A stretch of DNA of 64,000 nt from Dromiciops gliroides (GCF_019393635.1 NC_057867.1:76573492-76637491), one strand, 5' to 3'; counted from the first letter of the stretch, positions 33,768 to 45,029 are shown. Translations and numbers: made by a program. Notes: generated by a model not told the origin, from the sequence alone.

Positions 33768-34919
33768 ATGGTAATAAGCATTTAGATGTAACTTACTGTT
33801 CTCTGAATGGTAATGATCCACTGTATATACTCTTCAGTGTGAATGGTGGTGGACACTTCTGTGGAGTGGCTGAGATGAAGTCTTCTGTGGACTACAATGT
33901 ATATGCTGGAGTCTGGTCTCAGGATGAGTGGAAGAGCAAGTATGATATTAAATGGACCTTTGTCAAAGACGTTCCCAATAACCAGTTGTGGCACATTCTT
34001 TTGGAAAATAATGACAACAAGCCAGTTACCAATTCAAGGGACACTCAAGAGGTACCCCTAGAAAAAGCTAAGCAAGTGCTTAAAATAATTATTCATTTCA
34101 ATTGTACTACCTCCATCTTTGATGACTTTGCACATCATGAAAAGCATCAAGAGGAGGAGGAAGTCATGTGTATGGAGAGAAATATCAAAAAAGCAATAAC
34201 TATCAGCAGATGGCTTGCTAGAACTATAACGCATCATTAGTAAAATCTGGAAAAGCCTCCTATATCTAAAGAGACTATATTAAAGCTTATTTTTCTTCTT
34301 AAGGTAACATCTTTGAACAACTGAACTCAAAACTGACTCTTCTAAAATTGGTTCTCATTACCCCATCTGCTCTTATGCTTTCTCACCAATGCACACTTGT
34401 GAATTGTAACTTCGTCAAGTACCTTCTGGCCTGAAGATTTTACCGTGATCTGCAGTCTTCTGTAATTATGGGAAGAAGATAGAATTAATGCAAGGATTCA
34501 TTAACTCTTTGAATTTGTTAAATAGTAACAAACCATTAAAAGCGGAATGCTGTCAGAGTCACACGGTTTCAACTTTTTCTTTGTTGTAGTTTTTAATTGT
34601 CAACTTTTAGCTATGTGACATTTTAAAAGCAAAATACTGCCACAAAAATATTAAAAAACAACAATTATGTCCTCCCCAAGTCTTTTCTTCTTCATTGAAA
34701 ATCAGCTCTACTTCCTTTAATTGGTGTATGGCATGGTTGTAAAAACCATTCACCATTCATCATTCACCACAAGTGGTGTATAGCATGTCTTCCCTATTCA
34801 CTACTTGAATAAGTCATCGTTTTGAACCCAGTTATAGGATTTTACACTTAATCTTACTTATTTTCATCTTATGAGATTCAGGCCACAATCCTAATCCCCC
34901 TTTTTATCCTGATTCTACC

Positions 34920-35445
34920 AATCCATTTGTAAGTAGATAAATGGTCAAAAGAAATGAAAAAAACTTTTCAAAAAGAATTGCATGGTATCAAAAATCATAT
35001 GAAAGATTATTCTAAATCATTTATAAAAGAAATGCAAATTTTTAATATCTCTGGTTTTACCTCACACTCAGGAAATTGACAAAAATGAAAAAAAGATGGA
35101 AATAGTCAAGGTTGAAGGGATTTTATTAAAATAAGCCCATTCACACTTTTGCTAGTGGAGTTGTGAATTAGTCTAACTGCTATGGAAGACAATTTGGAAA
35201 AGTCACTAAATTGTATAGACCTTTGACCTAAAGATCTCAGTACTGTGGAAGAGAAACAGAAACCTGCAAATATACTAAAATATACAAGAAAAGCTGCACT
35301 TTTTGTTGTAGTGGAAACCTGTAAACAGAGTGGATGCCCATCACCACAAGAAAATAAGAATATGAGAAATATGAAAAACATAGGAACACCTGTATGAATG
35401 TGAGAAAAGTACATAGACACATAACATATAAGTCAGCAGAACAAG
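34920..35445 (+). mobile_element. L1 LINE, ORF2 3' portion
   Basis: Sense L1: aaatggtcaaaagaaatgaa, attctaaatcatttataaaa, gttttacctcacactcagga, gtggagttgtgaattagtct and gtggatgcccatcaccacaa. It stops before the EYY block and has no clear 3' end. Confidence 0.7.
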
Positions 35446-35539
35446 GAAAATAATATTTGAAATGCCTATGATAATATAAAACAAAAAGAACTTTGTGTTT
35501 CGTGTCTAGCCAAACTCTGAGTAATTGTAATGACCAATC

Positions 35540-36310
35540 TCGTCCCCAGAGAAGAGGAGAGGAAATGGACAGCTCTCTTTTTGTTAGGGAGTCCTGCAGA
35601 TGCTCTACTCTGCAGATGACATTGCCCCAAGGCATTGCAGAGCCTCCTGGAAGAAATCTGTAATCACTCAAAGGAGTGGGGCCTGTTTATCTGCACAGGA
35701 AGGAAGGAGTAGATGAAGGATATCAACTGCCAGATTTCAACATACATTTGGATGAATACCTTATAGAGTATGTCCAACAATATGTACATGTGGGACAAAT
35801 AGTACAGATGCACAATGACTTGGGCCCAGAAGTAAAGAAGGGAGGGAGAGTGGAGTAAATTGATCTCAGGAAATTGCAGAGCTCCTTTTACTGATCCCAA
35901 GCTTCCCATGAAACAAAGGCCCATCTCTTCAATACTAATATTCTCCTAGTGTGGCAGAAAGACATGGATACAGCTTCCCAAAAAGAACCCAAAATGGGTA
36001 TAACACATGAGGCAATGAAGAGGCACACAGGGTAGGTATGAACAGGCTGTCATATAACCAAAGAGGAACCCCAAAGAACATGAGTAGAAGATGTCATCAA
36101 GGAAGTATATGACAAGAAAAAAAGCCAGGTTCATTAGGTGGCAAAAACTAAAGGTGACAGAGAGAGTGTCCCAGGGTATTTTTCAATGACAGGAGAGGCA
36201 ATGGAAAGCCTCTGGCACAGTGGACCACCCCACACTATGGACATAGATAAAAGTTGCACAGCAATGGCAGACGTGGATGAATTATAATCTATATTGTTAG
36301 AGGAGGCTCT
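35540..36310 (+). mobile_element. RTE-clade LINE, RT and C-terminal relic
   Basis: In sense: QMLYSADDIAPR near 35600 (RT catalytic Ala-Asp-Asp), then YVQQYVHVGQIVQMHNDLG at about 35770-35825, DPKLPMKQRP near 35893 and QEVYDKKKSQVH near 36095. This order (YADD, YLGQ-like, DPKL, then RW-AGH-like tail) is the RTE pattern. It is a different family from the BovB-type copy at 30992-31985. Several stops and shifts. Confidence 0.65.
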
Positions 36311-36319
36311 AAATCAGTG

Positions 36320-37300
36320 CAATCAGACTGATTCTGAGTATTTGAGAACCAAAAGAAGCATTTTAATGCAGGAATCTATAAATCTAACTTTGACCCTGTA
36401 GTCTGACTCTGGACTTTCTTGGCTTAATAAAGAATACTTGAGAACACGCAGAAAGAACAATCCTTGTTTTCAGTTTTATATGTTAAAAATTTTTCTCTCC
36501 ATTTTCTACTGAGATACCACGTTGTGGCTCAGAGGTGACCTTAAGTGGTCAAAGACTATGCTAGTGGACCCCAAGTTGTGACTGGTTCTACTAAGTACAA
36601 AAGGACTGACCGACCTAGCTAATTTTGAAGAAGTCTATCACCAGAGGGTGGGTACTAGAGGACATCTGGTCTTCTGCCACAGAACCTCATGATGACTGAC
36701 TGCTAAAGTTTGGAGAGGATGTGACCTGCATTTGTAGATTCACACCAATGGGAAACTAGACATTTGATGTATTTGTATATGTGCAATACTTAGAGGGAAC
36801 GCATCAGCATATCTGTCTGCACACAATTCCAGGAGTGGGACCCACAACATTTACAGGGAATATAGGGACATGACCACAGATGGTGTCATCACTCAATAGC
36901 ACTCAGATATAGGGGCCCATCACCATGCTTGGGCCCAGTCAATCTACTTCATGAAAGTAGAAGTGCCACCAGCCTACAACTGTAAAATCAAGTTCCCTCA
37001 GCCCCACAGAGTCCTGAGTTGCCAACACAAACTACATTATACCATCCAAAAGGTCAACATGTCCTTCTAAATGCAGAGACAAGGAACATGTTTTATCTGA
37101 TCTGTTTAAATAAAATCTTCAATTGGAAAAATGATATCCCTTAAAAATCAGTAGAATGTTATCAGTCAACTTTTTTATACCCTTGCTTAAGAGCTTTGCG
37201 GATATCTTAGTACTTTTTGTTTTCATATGTTTAACATGGACTTTAGGCTGTTCCACAGATTTTTCCCCTTCCATTTTCATTTTCTCTACATTTACAATGA
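36320..37300. other. no recognisable feature
   Basis: About 1 kb with no repeat or frame I can assign. It could be the continuation of the preceding LINE or unique DNA. Confidence 0.35.
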
Positions 37301-37304
37301 TGTT

Positions 37305-37438
37305 TTTTTTAGAGACAATCAGGGTTAAGTGACTTACCTAGGGTCACACAGATAGCAAGTGTCTGAGGCCACATTTTAACTCAGATTTTCCTGACTCTAG
37401 GGCCAGTGCTCTATCTACTGCACCACCTAACTGCCCCC
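37305..37438 (-). mobile_element. tRNA-derived SINE, antisense
   Basis: Diverged antisense copy (aatcagggttaagtgactta to actgcaccacctaactgccc). Confidence 0.85.

Positions 37439-37440
<2 letters not shown>

Positions 37441-37477
<37 letters not shown>
37441..37477 (+). repeat. (AT)n microsatellite
   Basis: About 18 TA units immediately beyond the SINE head. Confidence 0.95.
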
Positions 37478-37478
<1 letters not shown>

Positions 37479-37639
37479 ATATGTATGGGAACTTCCTCCC
37501 TTGACACAGGTGAGTGACTCATAATTCCTCCTCACCTTCTGCCCCTAACCCCTAACCCTCTGCCTCCTACTTTCACCTACTTCAACGCTGACCTTATCTT
37601 CACCAGCTGTTGTACAGGCCTGGAGAGGTCATAGCAAAT

Positions 37640-37705
37640 AGCAAACTCAAACCAAGTCTTCCTGACTCCAAGGCCAATGCTCTACCCAAGATGTCACTGA
37701 CTCTC
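37640..37705 (-). mobile_element. decayed tRNA-derived SINE fragment
   Basis: Reads aactcaaaccaagtcttcct, gactccaaggccaatgctct, resembling the middle of the SINE in antisense. Both ends are lost. Confidence 0.45.
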
Positions 37706-37709
37706 CCAT

Positions 37710-38795
37710 CAGTTAAAAATTTTAAACTACTGCAGGAAATGATGCTGAAGAATACCACTAAAGTAAAGCTAATCCGAAACGGAGCTTCCTTCTGCCTAGC
37801 ATCCTGTTCTCCTAATATTGTATTCAGAGTTGATGAAATGTCATCAAGATGACTTTTGCTGAGTTTAAAATGAATCAGCATGGGGCTCTGATTGAAGTCT
37901 AAGGGGAGAGGGGCCCAAAGCCTAAGGGACCACATTTTTACACTAAGTAAATCCTACAATGAGGTACTGATTATCTTCTAGATGAGTTGCAAAGCTCATC
38001 TAGCCCCTACTATGTGGAGGCATTAAACTCCAGACAGCATTTCAGAGAATAAAGATAATAACTCTGCTGTCTAAATGTGATGGTATCCCCTATTTCATCC
38101 ATCTAACATGGCTTATAGGATGGCTGAGAAGCAGTTAAAATAATCCTTCACCAAAGTAGCCTTCCACTTATTTTGCTTCAACCAATGAATCCCTTGTTCA
38201 GGCTCATAAATAAATAAGATTCAAGTCTTTCATAATTCCCTTTTACCACCTCCACTTTCCGATCTGCACAGTGAAGGTCTTTCCACCAGGACTGCTGGTC
38301 ATTAGATTATCCTTCCATGTTCTTCGGCAGACATTTAACTAGGGCCAAAGAAACTTATGGTGACAGCTGGAAGAAGGGTAGCCTGTAGGGAAAGGGGATG
38401 ACTTCTTTCCTTTTTTCTCCTCCTTCAGCCTGGCTCACACTACTTGTTCCAGAACCTGGCTAGGGACTCTAGAACAATATGAGGCCACAGGCACAGAGAT
38501 CAGGAGAACATTCTAGGGACCATCTGGGAGAAGAAATGGGGCTCCTAACATTGATATCCCAGGCAAAACCCTTCCAGTTTCACTCCACTTATGAAGGTGG
38601 CCCTCAGTAAACTCCCATAGCATATTGGGAGTAAAAACCAACACAAAACAAAAGAAAACCAAACACCTTTACTTTTCTAAACCATGATGCTGAGACCAGA
38701 TAGGCTAAGAAGTGACATTAAAGAAGAATTGGATAATGATTAGAATGGTTGGTAAGGGGGGGAGAGGTAGATAATAAATAATCTTGATGAAAAAA
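37710..38795. other. no recognisable feature
   Basis: Nothing was assigned. Confidence 0.4.
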
Positions 38796-39405
38796 AACAT
38801 ATTGCTGCTGAGAATGCTATTTTGCTTCTGTTTTTTTCTATTAAAGAGGATTCTCTTTGAACTGGAAGGGACAGAGCCAAAATGTCTATTAGCGAATTGC
38901 TACCTTGTATAAGTAGGGAGAAAGCAAAAGACTTTCATGGGTTCAAGCTGCATGGAGCAGACAGAGTACATCAGAGGGTCCTGAAAGAACTCGTAGACGG
39001 GCTTTCTGAGCTGCTGTCAGGGATCTCTAAGAACTATGGGAATAGAAGGAGTACTGAAGGATTAGAGATAAAGGATGATGTCCACGTTTTCCAAAAAAAG
39101 AGAAGGGAAAGGAGTCTTCAAACAACAGGACTAATTTCTATTTAAGGACAAATTCTCAAACATATTGTTAAAGGGATGGCTGGAGAACATCTAAAAAAGA
39201 AAGAATTTATCTTATTTCCTTTGCTGATATTGTTACTAAGCTAGGAGATCATGAGAATGGAATACACTGCACTAAGATTTTAGTAAAGCATTTAACAGCT
39301 TTCCTTGCTATTGTTATGGGAAAAACATAGACTAACAGTGGTTTGTTGGATTTGAACTAATAAAATGGATGAGCCCAAAGGCATTAATTTAAAAGTAGGT
39401 CCTGG

Positions 39406-39548
39406 GGGGCAGCTAGGTGGCACAGTGGATAGAGCACTGGCCCTGGATTCAGGAGGACCTGAGTTCAAATCCGGCCTCAGACACTTGACACTCAACTAGC
39501 TGTGTGACCCTGGGCAAGTCACTTAACCCTCCTTGCCCTGCCAAAAAA
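39406..39548 (+). mobile_element. tRNA-derived SINE inserted in CR1/L3
   Basis: Full-length copy (ggggggcagctaggtggcac to accctccttgccctgcc, A-tail). Flanks aaagtaggtc and aaagtgggtc are the target duplication with one difference. Confidence 0.92.
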
Positions 39549-39884
39549 AAAGTGGGTCTCCAGTGCAGTTCACCAGGGATGTGTGCTCAAACTCTAGGGG
39601 TTTAACATTGTTATCAATGAATCAATCAGGCAAAGCCATACAAGGTATACCTATAAAATGTGTGGAAAATTCAAGCTGGGAGGGGTAGGTAACACAATGG
39701 ATGAGAGAATCAGAATATCTTGCCAGGCTAAAACACTGGAATAAATCTGAAAAGCTAAATGAAAAGCGTCCATTGGAAAGGGACCAAGACAGTGAAGGAC
39801 ATCAAATTCATGCCATAGGAGGACTTACTCAACAAACTGCAGATGTCAAACCTAGAGAAATGAAGAAGTTGTGCAGGGTTGTCT

Positions 39885-40138
39885 TTGAGGCTCAGAATGA
39901 ACCACCCTCTTCACTTCTATCGCAGAGATTCCTTCAAAGTTCAGCTTAAGCCATATATTCAACATGAGGCCATTCCTAATTTTTTTCAGCTCTTAAATCA
40001 CCTGCGTATATTTGTCCATGGCCTGTGTAGTTTCTCTCAACAGAGAGGCAAAGACTGTATTTGACTTTGCGTCTCAAAAGATTAGGTCAATAACTGGCAC
40101 ACAAAAGGTGTCTAATATATGCTTGCTTACTGACATGA
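39885..40138 (+). mobile_element. L2 LINE 3' end inserted in CR1/L3
   Basis: Sense L2 terminus: cagagattccttcaaagttc, agagaggcaaagactgtatt, aataactggcacacaaaagg and aatatatgcttgcttactga. CR1/L3 sequence resumes just after it. Confidence 0.65.
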
Positions 40139-40458
40139 TTACTGTCTCATGGTAAGGGAATAACATTTGTCTTGCTTGATTCCAGAGGGCAGGATTAGGA
40201 GCAATGAATGAATTGCAAAGAAGCAAATATAGAGGGGGAGGAAACCACCTTTCCATTGACAAAAGTTGCTATAAATTATAATGGCCTGCCTTAGGAAGGA
40301 CTTTAGTTGGTTGACTCTCACTAGAGGCCTTTAAGCAAAAATTAGGTGGCATCTTGCCAAATAGAGGTGGGATTTGTTTTCAGATAGTCTTTCCTTCTGT
40401 CTGTTGCATCTCCAGAACTCAGTGTCTGACTCAAAGAAGTTGCCTGCCTGATCAAGGA

Positions 40459-40590
40459 CAGTAGTGGTAGTAGTAGTAGTAGTAGTAGTAGCAGCAGCAG
40501 CAGCAATAGCAGTAGTAGTAGTAACAACAGCATCAGTAGCAGCAGCAGTAGTAGTAGTAGTAGCAGCAGCAGCAGGAGCAGCAGTTGTTC
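40459..40590 (+). repeat. (AGT)n/(AGC)n alternating trinucleotide array
   Basis: About 130 bp of AGT blocks alternating with AGC blocks (AGT8, AGC5, AGT4, AGC4, AGT5, AGC4). The minus strand therefore shows a 40-residue leucine run in an 95-codon frame, which I treat as an artefact of the repeat. Confidence 0.95.
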
Positions 40591-40619
40591 TTCTTTATCC
40601 TCTTCTTTCACTGTAGCTA

Positions 40620-40690
40620 TTTCGGTCAACCTGCATTTATTAAGTACCTATTATGTGCCAGACACTGTGCTGAGCACTGAGCTCTATAGT
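40620..40690 (-). mobile_element. L2 LINE 3' terminus, antisense
   Basis: Reads catttattaagtacctatta, tgtgccagacactgtgctga, the complement of the L2 end. Confidence 0.65.
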
Positions 40691-40694
40691 TCAT

Positions 40695-41160
40695 GTATAC
40701 ATATATATGCCTGGTGTATATGTCAATGTCTCCACACATATTTAAAATTGGAAGTGCGTCTTCATTGGTGGAAGGGAGCTTCTGGTGAGGAGGAACGTCG
40801 TCTATCAATGAAAATCAAGGTGGTCTTCAACTAGTCTTAGATATTGCCTGACAGTCATAAGCCACTGTCTCCTCCCCCTTTCTTTTCTATTCCTTCTGCT
40901 GGAGTTCTTTTGTTTCCTCGTGTGTGGCTGAGGAGGTTAATCTAGATGGCAGTGGAGGTCCCACCAAAAGCAGTGACTCCAAGAAATGGAGAATGGATCC
41001 ACTAGTAGCACTCTTTTTGTCTGTTTTTAGCTTTCAGTTTCCAGCCATGAGAAAGGAACAACCATCCACTACCGCTTTTCTCTGGTTAAGTGATTTAACC
41101 ATGTAGGCAAAGAGCCGTTTCTTCAGCTTTCACACGAGGAAAATGGAGAAGATAATACCT
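40695..41160. other. no recognisable feature
   Basis: Nothing was assigned. The short frame at 40924-41106 is unsupported. Confidence 0.4.
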
Positions 41161-41164
41161 AGTG

Positions 41165-41345
41165 TCATTTGTATAGCATTACAGAATTTGCAATCGGCTT
41201 ATGCCAGTTCCTTTGAGCCTCCCAAGAGGCTTGTGTGGGAAAGACTCTAGGGTCTTAAAGGGACCTTGGAAAGGAACGGTGACTTAGCCAGGTCACAAAC
41301 AGGATTCAGGTCTTCTTAAAAAGCACTCTAGCCACTATCCCACAG
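41165..41345 (-). mobile_element. CORE-SINE, antisense
   Basis: Complement of a marsupial CORE-SINE: cattacagaatttgcaatcg, tttgagcctcccaagaggct, cttagccaggtcacaaacag and gcactctagccactatccca. Confidence 0.55.
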
Positions 41346-41349
41346 TACC

Positions 41350-42545
41350 AGAAAAATACTGTCCTTAATTAGGAAAGCAGTGAACATTAACCTTGCCTAA
41401 CAGCTGAAGATAAAAGATTGCATTTTCCTTTTGTCTTTGCAAACTATTTGTTTTGCAAATCTCAGTCTGTTCCAAGTGCAGTATGGTGACTGCAGTGATA
41501 AGACTAGGAGATAGGTCTCTCAGGCATTTCTCCAAAAGCTGGATTATTTTTATCAAAACAACAAAATAACTTTAATGAGAGTACATACATTAAAAACTCC
41601 CTTCCTTCCCCTTAGGGGAAAAAGCTGTTATAGATTTCTTTTTGTGCCCTCCAATCGACATGTTTTCTATCTGGTATCCTCTTTCTTTGAACACTTGCTG
41701 TCAGGGATGACCCAGCTATAAAGTAAAATTAATTTGGCTGCATCCATAATTTTGTTCTCTTGTTAAAAAACAAAACAAACCAAAACTCTGTCAACTGATG
41801 CAAACCACTGCCAATGGAACATCTTCTCCAATGTTCAGATCTTGTTTTTTACAGTAATAATGTGCAAAGAAAATGTTTCCTGGAGGATTCATTCACTCTC
41901 TAGCTTCAAATTAGGATTTACAATTTTTAAATATTCAGCTTTTCTATAGCCTAGCTGTTAAAGGCATTTCAGCTTTACTATTTATTCATCAGGGTATTTA
42001 ATGTGAAAAACAGAGTGTGATAAGTTACAAAGAAGTTTATTAAAGTGATATCCAGGTCAAAATGGGATTTTTAGGCCATACAAGGAATACCAAAGAGGGC
42101 CTTGTTTTTACTTTCTTTCCCAGAGAAAAGAAAAAATTTTAATTAAATAAAATCTTCCAATCTGAACAGAATTTTTTTTTTACATCACACTGGAAACCTT
42201 ACTAAAGTGCATGTTTTAGTAAGAGAAAGAGAAAGGTCTACTCCCAAGAAATGAAGGCATATTTCATATGAGCAGTTGCTCAGATTGTCCAGTAAAGCGT
42301 CTCACTTTTAATTGGATGGAGTAAAGATGGCTTAAACATGCAGTTTGTAATAGGAAAATGGAGAAGGTGGGATGACAAGTGAGTCCTGATGGGAGGTAAA
42401 GGTGAGTAGAGATGGTACTGCAGACGTGAGAGAAGGCCAGGATAAAGGCATGGACTTTGGACATGGAGTTCCAAGAATCATAACCAAGTGGGGGTGGATG
42501 GATCATAGAGTACGGGGGAGGACGGAGTAGAAGTGTGCTAAGGCA
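41350..42545. other. no recognisable feature
   Basis: About 1.2 kb of AT-rich DNA with no assignable repeat or coding feature. Confidence 0.4.
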
Positions 42546-42549
42546 GTAA

Positions 42550-42920
42550 AGGTAGGAAGGAACTTTCGGAAAAGCACTTCAGGAGGTGAGCAGTAGATGG
42601 CTTGGAGTGGGGAGAAACCTGAGGATAGCAGAAATAATATAAGAAAGCTTGGGATAATCTAGGTGAAAAGTGAAGAAGACTTAACTTTATGAGTAGAAAG
42701 ATGAGAAAATCTATGAGAAATACTATGAAGGTTGAAAGGACCAGATTTAGCAACAGCCTGGATGTTATGATATGAGGGAATTGTAGGGTGACCAATGACA
42801 GACAGTGATGAGGCAAGGATGATGCTAAGCTTTGGGCCTGTGTGATGAGGATGATGGGAATGGTCTCAAAGGCAGTAGGGAAGTTAAGACAAGGGGAAGA
42901 GGAGAGGGATATAGTGGAGG
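42550..42920 (-). mobile_element. L2 LINE ORF2 C-terminal part, antisense
   Basis: Purine-rich complement of L2 (agatggcttggagtggggag, gggataatctaggtgaaaag, acagcctggatgttatgata, gcaaggatgatgctaagctt). The minus-strand frame at 42816-42538 is L2-derived. Confidence 0.55.
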
Positions 42921-43049
42921 GGGAAAGATAACAAGGTCTTCTTTAAACATGTTGAGGCTGGGATACCAAAGGGCATCTGCTTCCAGATTTTCAAAAGGCA
43001 GTTGCTAATACAAAACTGGAGCACAGGAGAGAGGCTGGGACTAGGTATC

Positions 43050-43190
43050 TCACACATACACATATATACATACACATGTGTATATATAAAACCTAGATAC
43101 ATAGGCAGATATGTGTAGGTTTTATGTCCATATATATTTGATATACATAAACATATATACGTTGTAGGTTTTATATACATATACATATGG
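43050..43190 (+). repeat. AT-rich (CATA/TATA) low-complexity repeat
   Basis: Irregular cacatacaca, tatatacata and gtttta-tac units. Several gttttata...aggttttat blocks recur about 50 bp apart. Confidence 0.8.
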
Positions 43191-43194
43191 AACT

Positions 43195-44140
43195 AGCCAA
43201 CTTCCTCACATGTTCCTGATGGCGTAACACCCACAGCAGGGGGCTCACTGGGATAGGAGAATACAGAAATAAACAATGTGCTGCTCAGGAAGACCAGTCC
43301 AGTGCTGCACTGTGGTGGCAGGGCTCTGTAGAGACAAGAGGCAACATAAAGACCCTAGCAACCTGGGATTGGATGACAGTATTTACAAAAGAAAGCAAGG
43401 CCCTAAAAGGGGGAAGGAGGAGAGCTCAAGGCAAATTTCTGCTATTTCACAACTTGCCAGCTTCACATTCTGTTACTAGAGTGAAACTCTTCTGCATTGT
43501 TATGAGTGAGATTTTGAAACTAATCAAAATTCCCATGTTCCCTCAGGAAATCACCAAGTCTTGATTTGTGACCAGGAATTATCCTACTTTGTATTATTTC
43601 AGAACAAGATAAAGTTAGCACAAGGCTAGAAAGGACCTTGAGAGGATGTCTAACTCATTTGCCCAACCTAAGGTAAGTAAACCATTCTCCTTTGGTTAAA
43701 TTTTGCCAAGGGATTAGGCCCTGCGTATATCAAGTACTTTTGGCTCTTGATGTCTTCAAATTTATGGAACTCTTTGTGTTAGTTTTTGTATGTGATAGAG
43801 TGGGAGCCATGGACAATGGAGCTGACATGAATTAAATATGTCTTTAATGGCCACACATTCTTTGGAATGCCCCCAAATTGCTTTTTGGAACAGTGGAGTC
43901 CCAGGGAACAGAGCCTGGGAACAGGCTTCCATCTAATCCTGCAGCTGGCTCCCTGAGCTCTCCACTGACCCACCAGAACTTCCATCCCCTAATTAGACAT
44001 CTGGAAAAACCCAGCATTATATAATGGGAAGCAGGGGGTGGTGGAGGGGAGAAGTTAGAGAGAGGCTGTGCAAGGTCATTCAGCTACCTCCAGCTCTTAG
44101 AGTGGTGAAGTAATGACTAACCTCAAATGTTTCATGTATT
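43195..44140. other. mostly unassigned
   Basis: A short CR1/L3- or MIR-like tail may lie at 43620-43675 (ggctagaaaggaccttgaga). The rest, including two short frames at 43276-43564, carries no recognisable family. Confidence 0.4.
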
Positions 44141-44144
44141 CCTT

Positions 44145-44225
44145 GCAGATTCTGTTAGCACCTACTCTAGGTAATACACAGTGCTAGGCCCTGAGGGAGA
44201 TACAAAGATAAATTAGGCTTTTCAG
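44145..44225 (-). mobile_element. L2 LINE 3' terminus, antisense
   Basis: Reads tagcacctactctaggtaat, acacagtgctaggccctgag, the complement of the L2 end. Confidence 0.5.
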
Positions 44226-44504
44226 TATGTGATAGCTCACCCAGAAATCCTTGTTAGACTTTTATACTCTGAGGAAAACTGTTATCCTGAAAGCTGACAG
44301 CCCCCAGTTCTCATTCCTTACCATGTATTCTAGGGTCAAGGCATATCCAAAATGAAGAGAGGTGGATGACCTGGGTTCTAGGCCAGGGCAGGGAATGCCC
44401 ACATCTATAAGGTGCCTGAGACATTGGGACAACTGAAGAACATGGGAAGGTAGAGAGGAAGCTCAGAAGCCACACATAAAGGTATGGGTAGTTTAGGGGC
44501 AACA

Positions 44505-44593
44505 TGCATGGTAGCAGAGTCAGAGCATCTGGGTTTCGATTCTACCTTTGCTTCTCATTACATGGGAAAGACCTTATGGAAATCTCTTCATCC
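44505..44593 (+). mobile_element. MIR-class SINE head fragment
   Basis: Reads catggtagcagagtcagagc, atctgggtttcgattctacc, then a degraded core. The LTR starts directly after it. Confidence 0.45.
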
Positions 44594-45023
44594 TGTGATG
44601 TTTAAAATCTAAATTGTGGTCGCCTTAAATCAGAAGCTTCCGCACCAGTCTGGCCTAGAGTTCTAGCTTGGTTGGGTTCTTCCTCAAGTCCTCCTCCAGG
44701 AGCCTGCTTTAATCAGGAACACTCTAGCAAGCTGATTGTGGAAGCTTTTTATAGGTCTGGAACAGAGGCGGTCCTTACACACTGCTTCAAGCTGACTGGT
44801 TGGCGTCATCCAAATCCATTGGCTTTGAAGGTGTTCTCAAGTTGAGTTCACAGTCTAGTTTCTGAGAACAACACCTTCTTAAGGGCTAGCCAGGTGTGAT
44901 TACAATCCAGTTAACTTGAAGTAGGCTTAATCATCAGTCAATCACTCTCACTTGATTCAATCAGTATAGATTAATCTCCAGGTGGGTCTTTGAGTATCTG
45001 CTAAATCCCATTATTTCATCACA
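44594..45023 (-). mobile_element. solo LTR of an endogenous retrovirus, 430 bp
   Basis: Begins TGTGATG and ends CATCACA, a perfect 7-bp terminal inverted repeat of the TG...CA type. In minus orientation it has TATAAAAAG (44753-44745) and, about 40 bases on, ATTAAA (44713-44708), the TATA box and polyadenylation signal expected of an LTR. Flanking atcc and accc may be a 4-bp target duplication with one change. No viral coding sequence adjoins it. Confidence 0.7.
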
Positions 45024-45029
45024 ACCCCC

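Larger units (their letters stand above)
32025..34660 (+). pseudogene. YTHDF3: processed pseudogene of YTHDF3 (m6A reader), interrupted
   Basis: Retrocopy of a YTHDF mRNA. The parent protein binds N6-methyladenosine RNA in the cytoplasm through a C-terminal YTH domain. It begins with a remnant 5' UTR and an ATG at 32092 coding MSATSMDQ. From 32392 follow RPKG, a stop (TAA 32404), ENKASVQNG, NDDDFEPYQSSQTNQ and TTYGQMSNGEHHY. Another stop is at 32623. The low-complexity middle is largely deleted near 32700-32735. The YTH domain is split: IWCTIKHG ends at 33250, then a LINE insertion, then [37 protein letters not shown] and [20 protein letters not shown] up to 34190. The three cage tryptophans are still codable. 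The ancestral stop lies about 34197-34199, after a one-base shift. Asn and Asp at subtype-diagnostic places ([14 protein letters not shown]) favour YTHDF3 over YTHDF1 or 2. Text to about 34660 is probable 3' UTR. It lacks most introns and is non-functional. Confidence 0.9.
38800..40375 (+). mobile_element. CR1/L3 LINE with nested SINE and L2
   Basis: Sense CR1/L3. 38820-39300 contains ctattttgcttctgtttttt and gtcctgaaagaactcgtaga. 39549-39870 contains ttcaccagggatgtgtgctc, tatcaatgaatcaatcaggc and gccaggctaaaacactggaa. The final part, 40145-40375, contains aggattaggagcaatgaatg and actctcactagaggccttta. A SINE (39406-39548) and an L2 end (39885-40135) interrupt it. This is the longest CR1/L3 in the window; frames are broken. 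Confidence 0.7.

Noticed and set aside
33749-34240. 163-codon frame with a YTH domain as a possible functional gene
   Set aside because: It starts inside a LINE insertion, lacks the N-terminal part of the YTH domain, and is followed by a frameshifted end. It is part of the YTHDF3 pseudogene.
36306-36330. Shared aatcagtgcaatcag motif at about 36313 and 46607
   Set aside because: Only about 13-15 bases match with no extension on either side; it could be chance in AT-rich DNA.
37541-37562. Telomere-like CCCTAA repeats
   Set aside because: Only about three imperfect units; too short to claim an interstitial telomere.
40342-40629. 95-codon minus-strand frame with a polyleucine run
   Set aside because: Produced by the AGT/AGC trinucleotide array.
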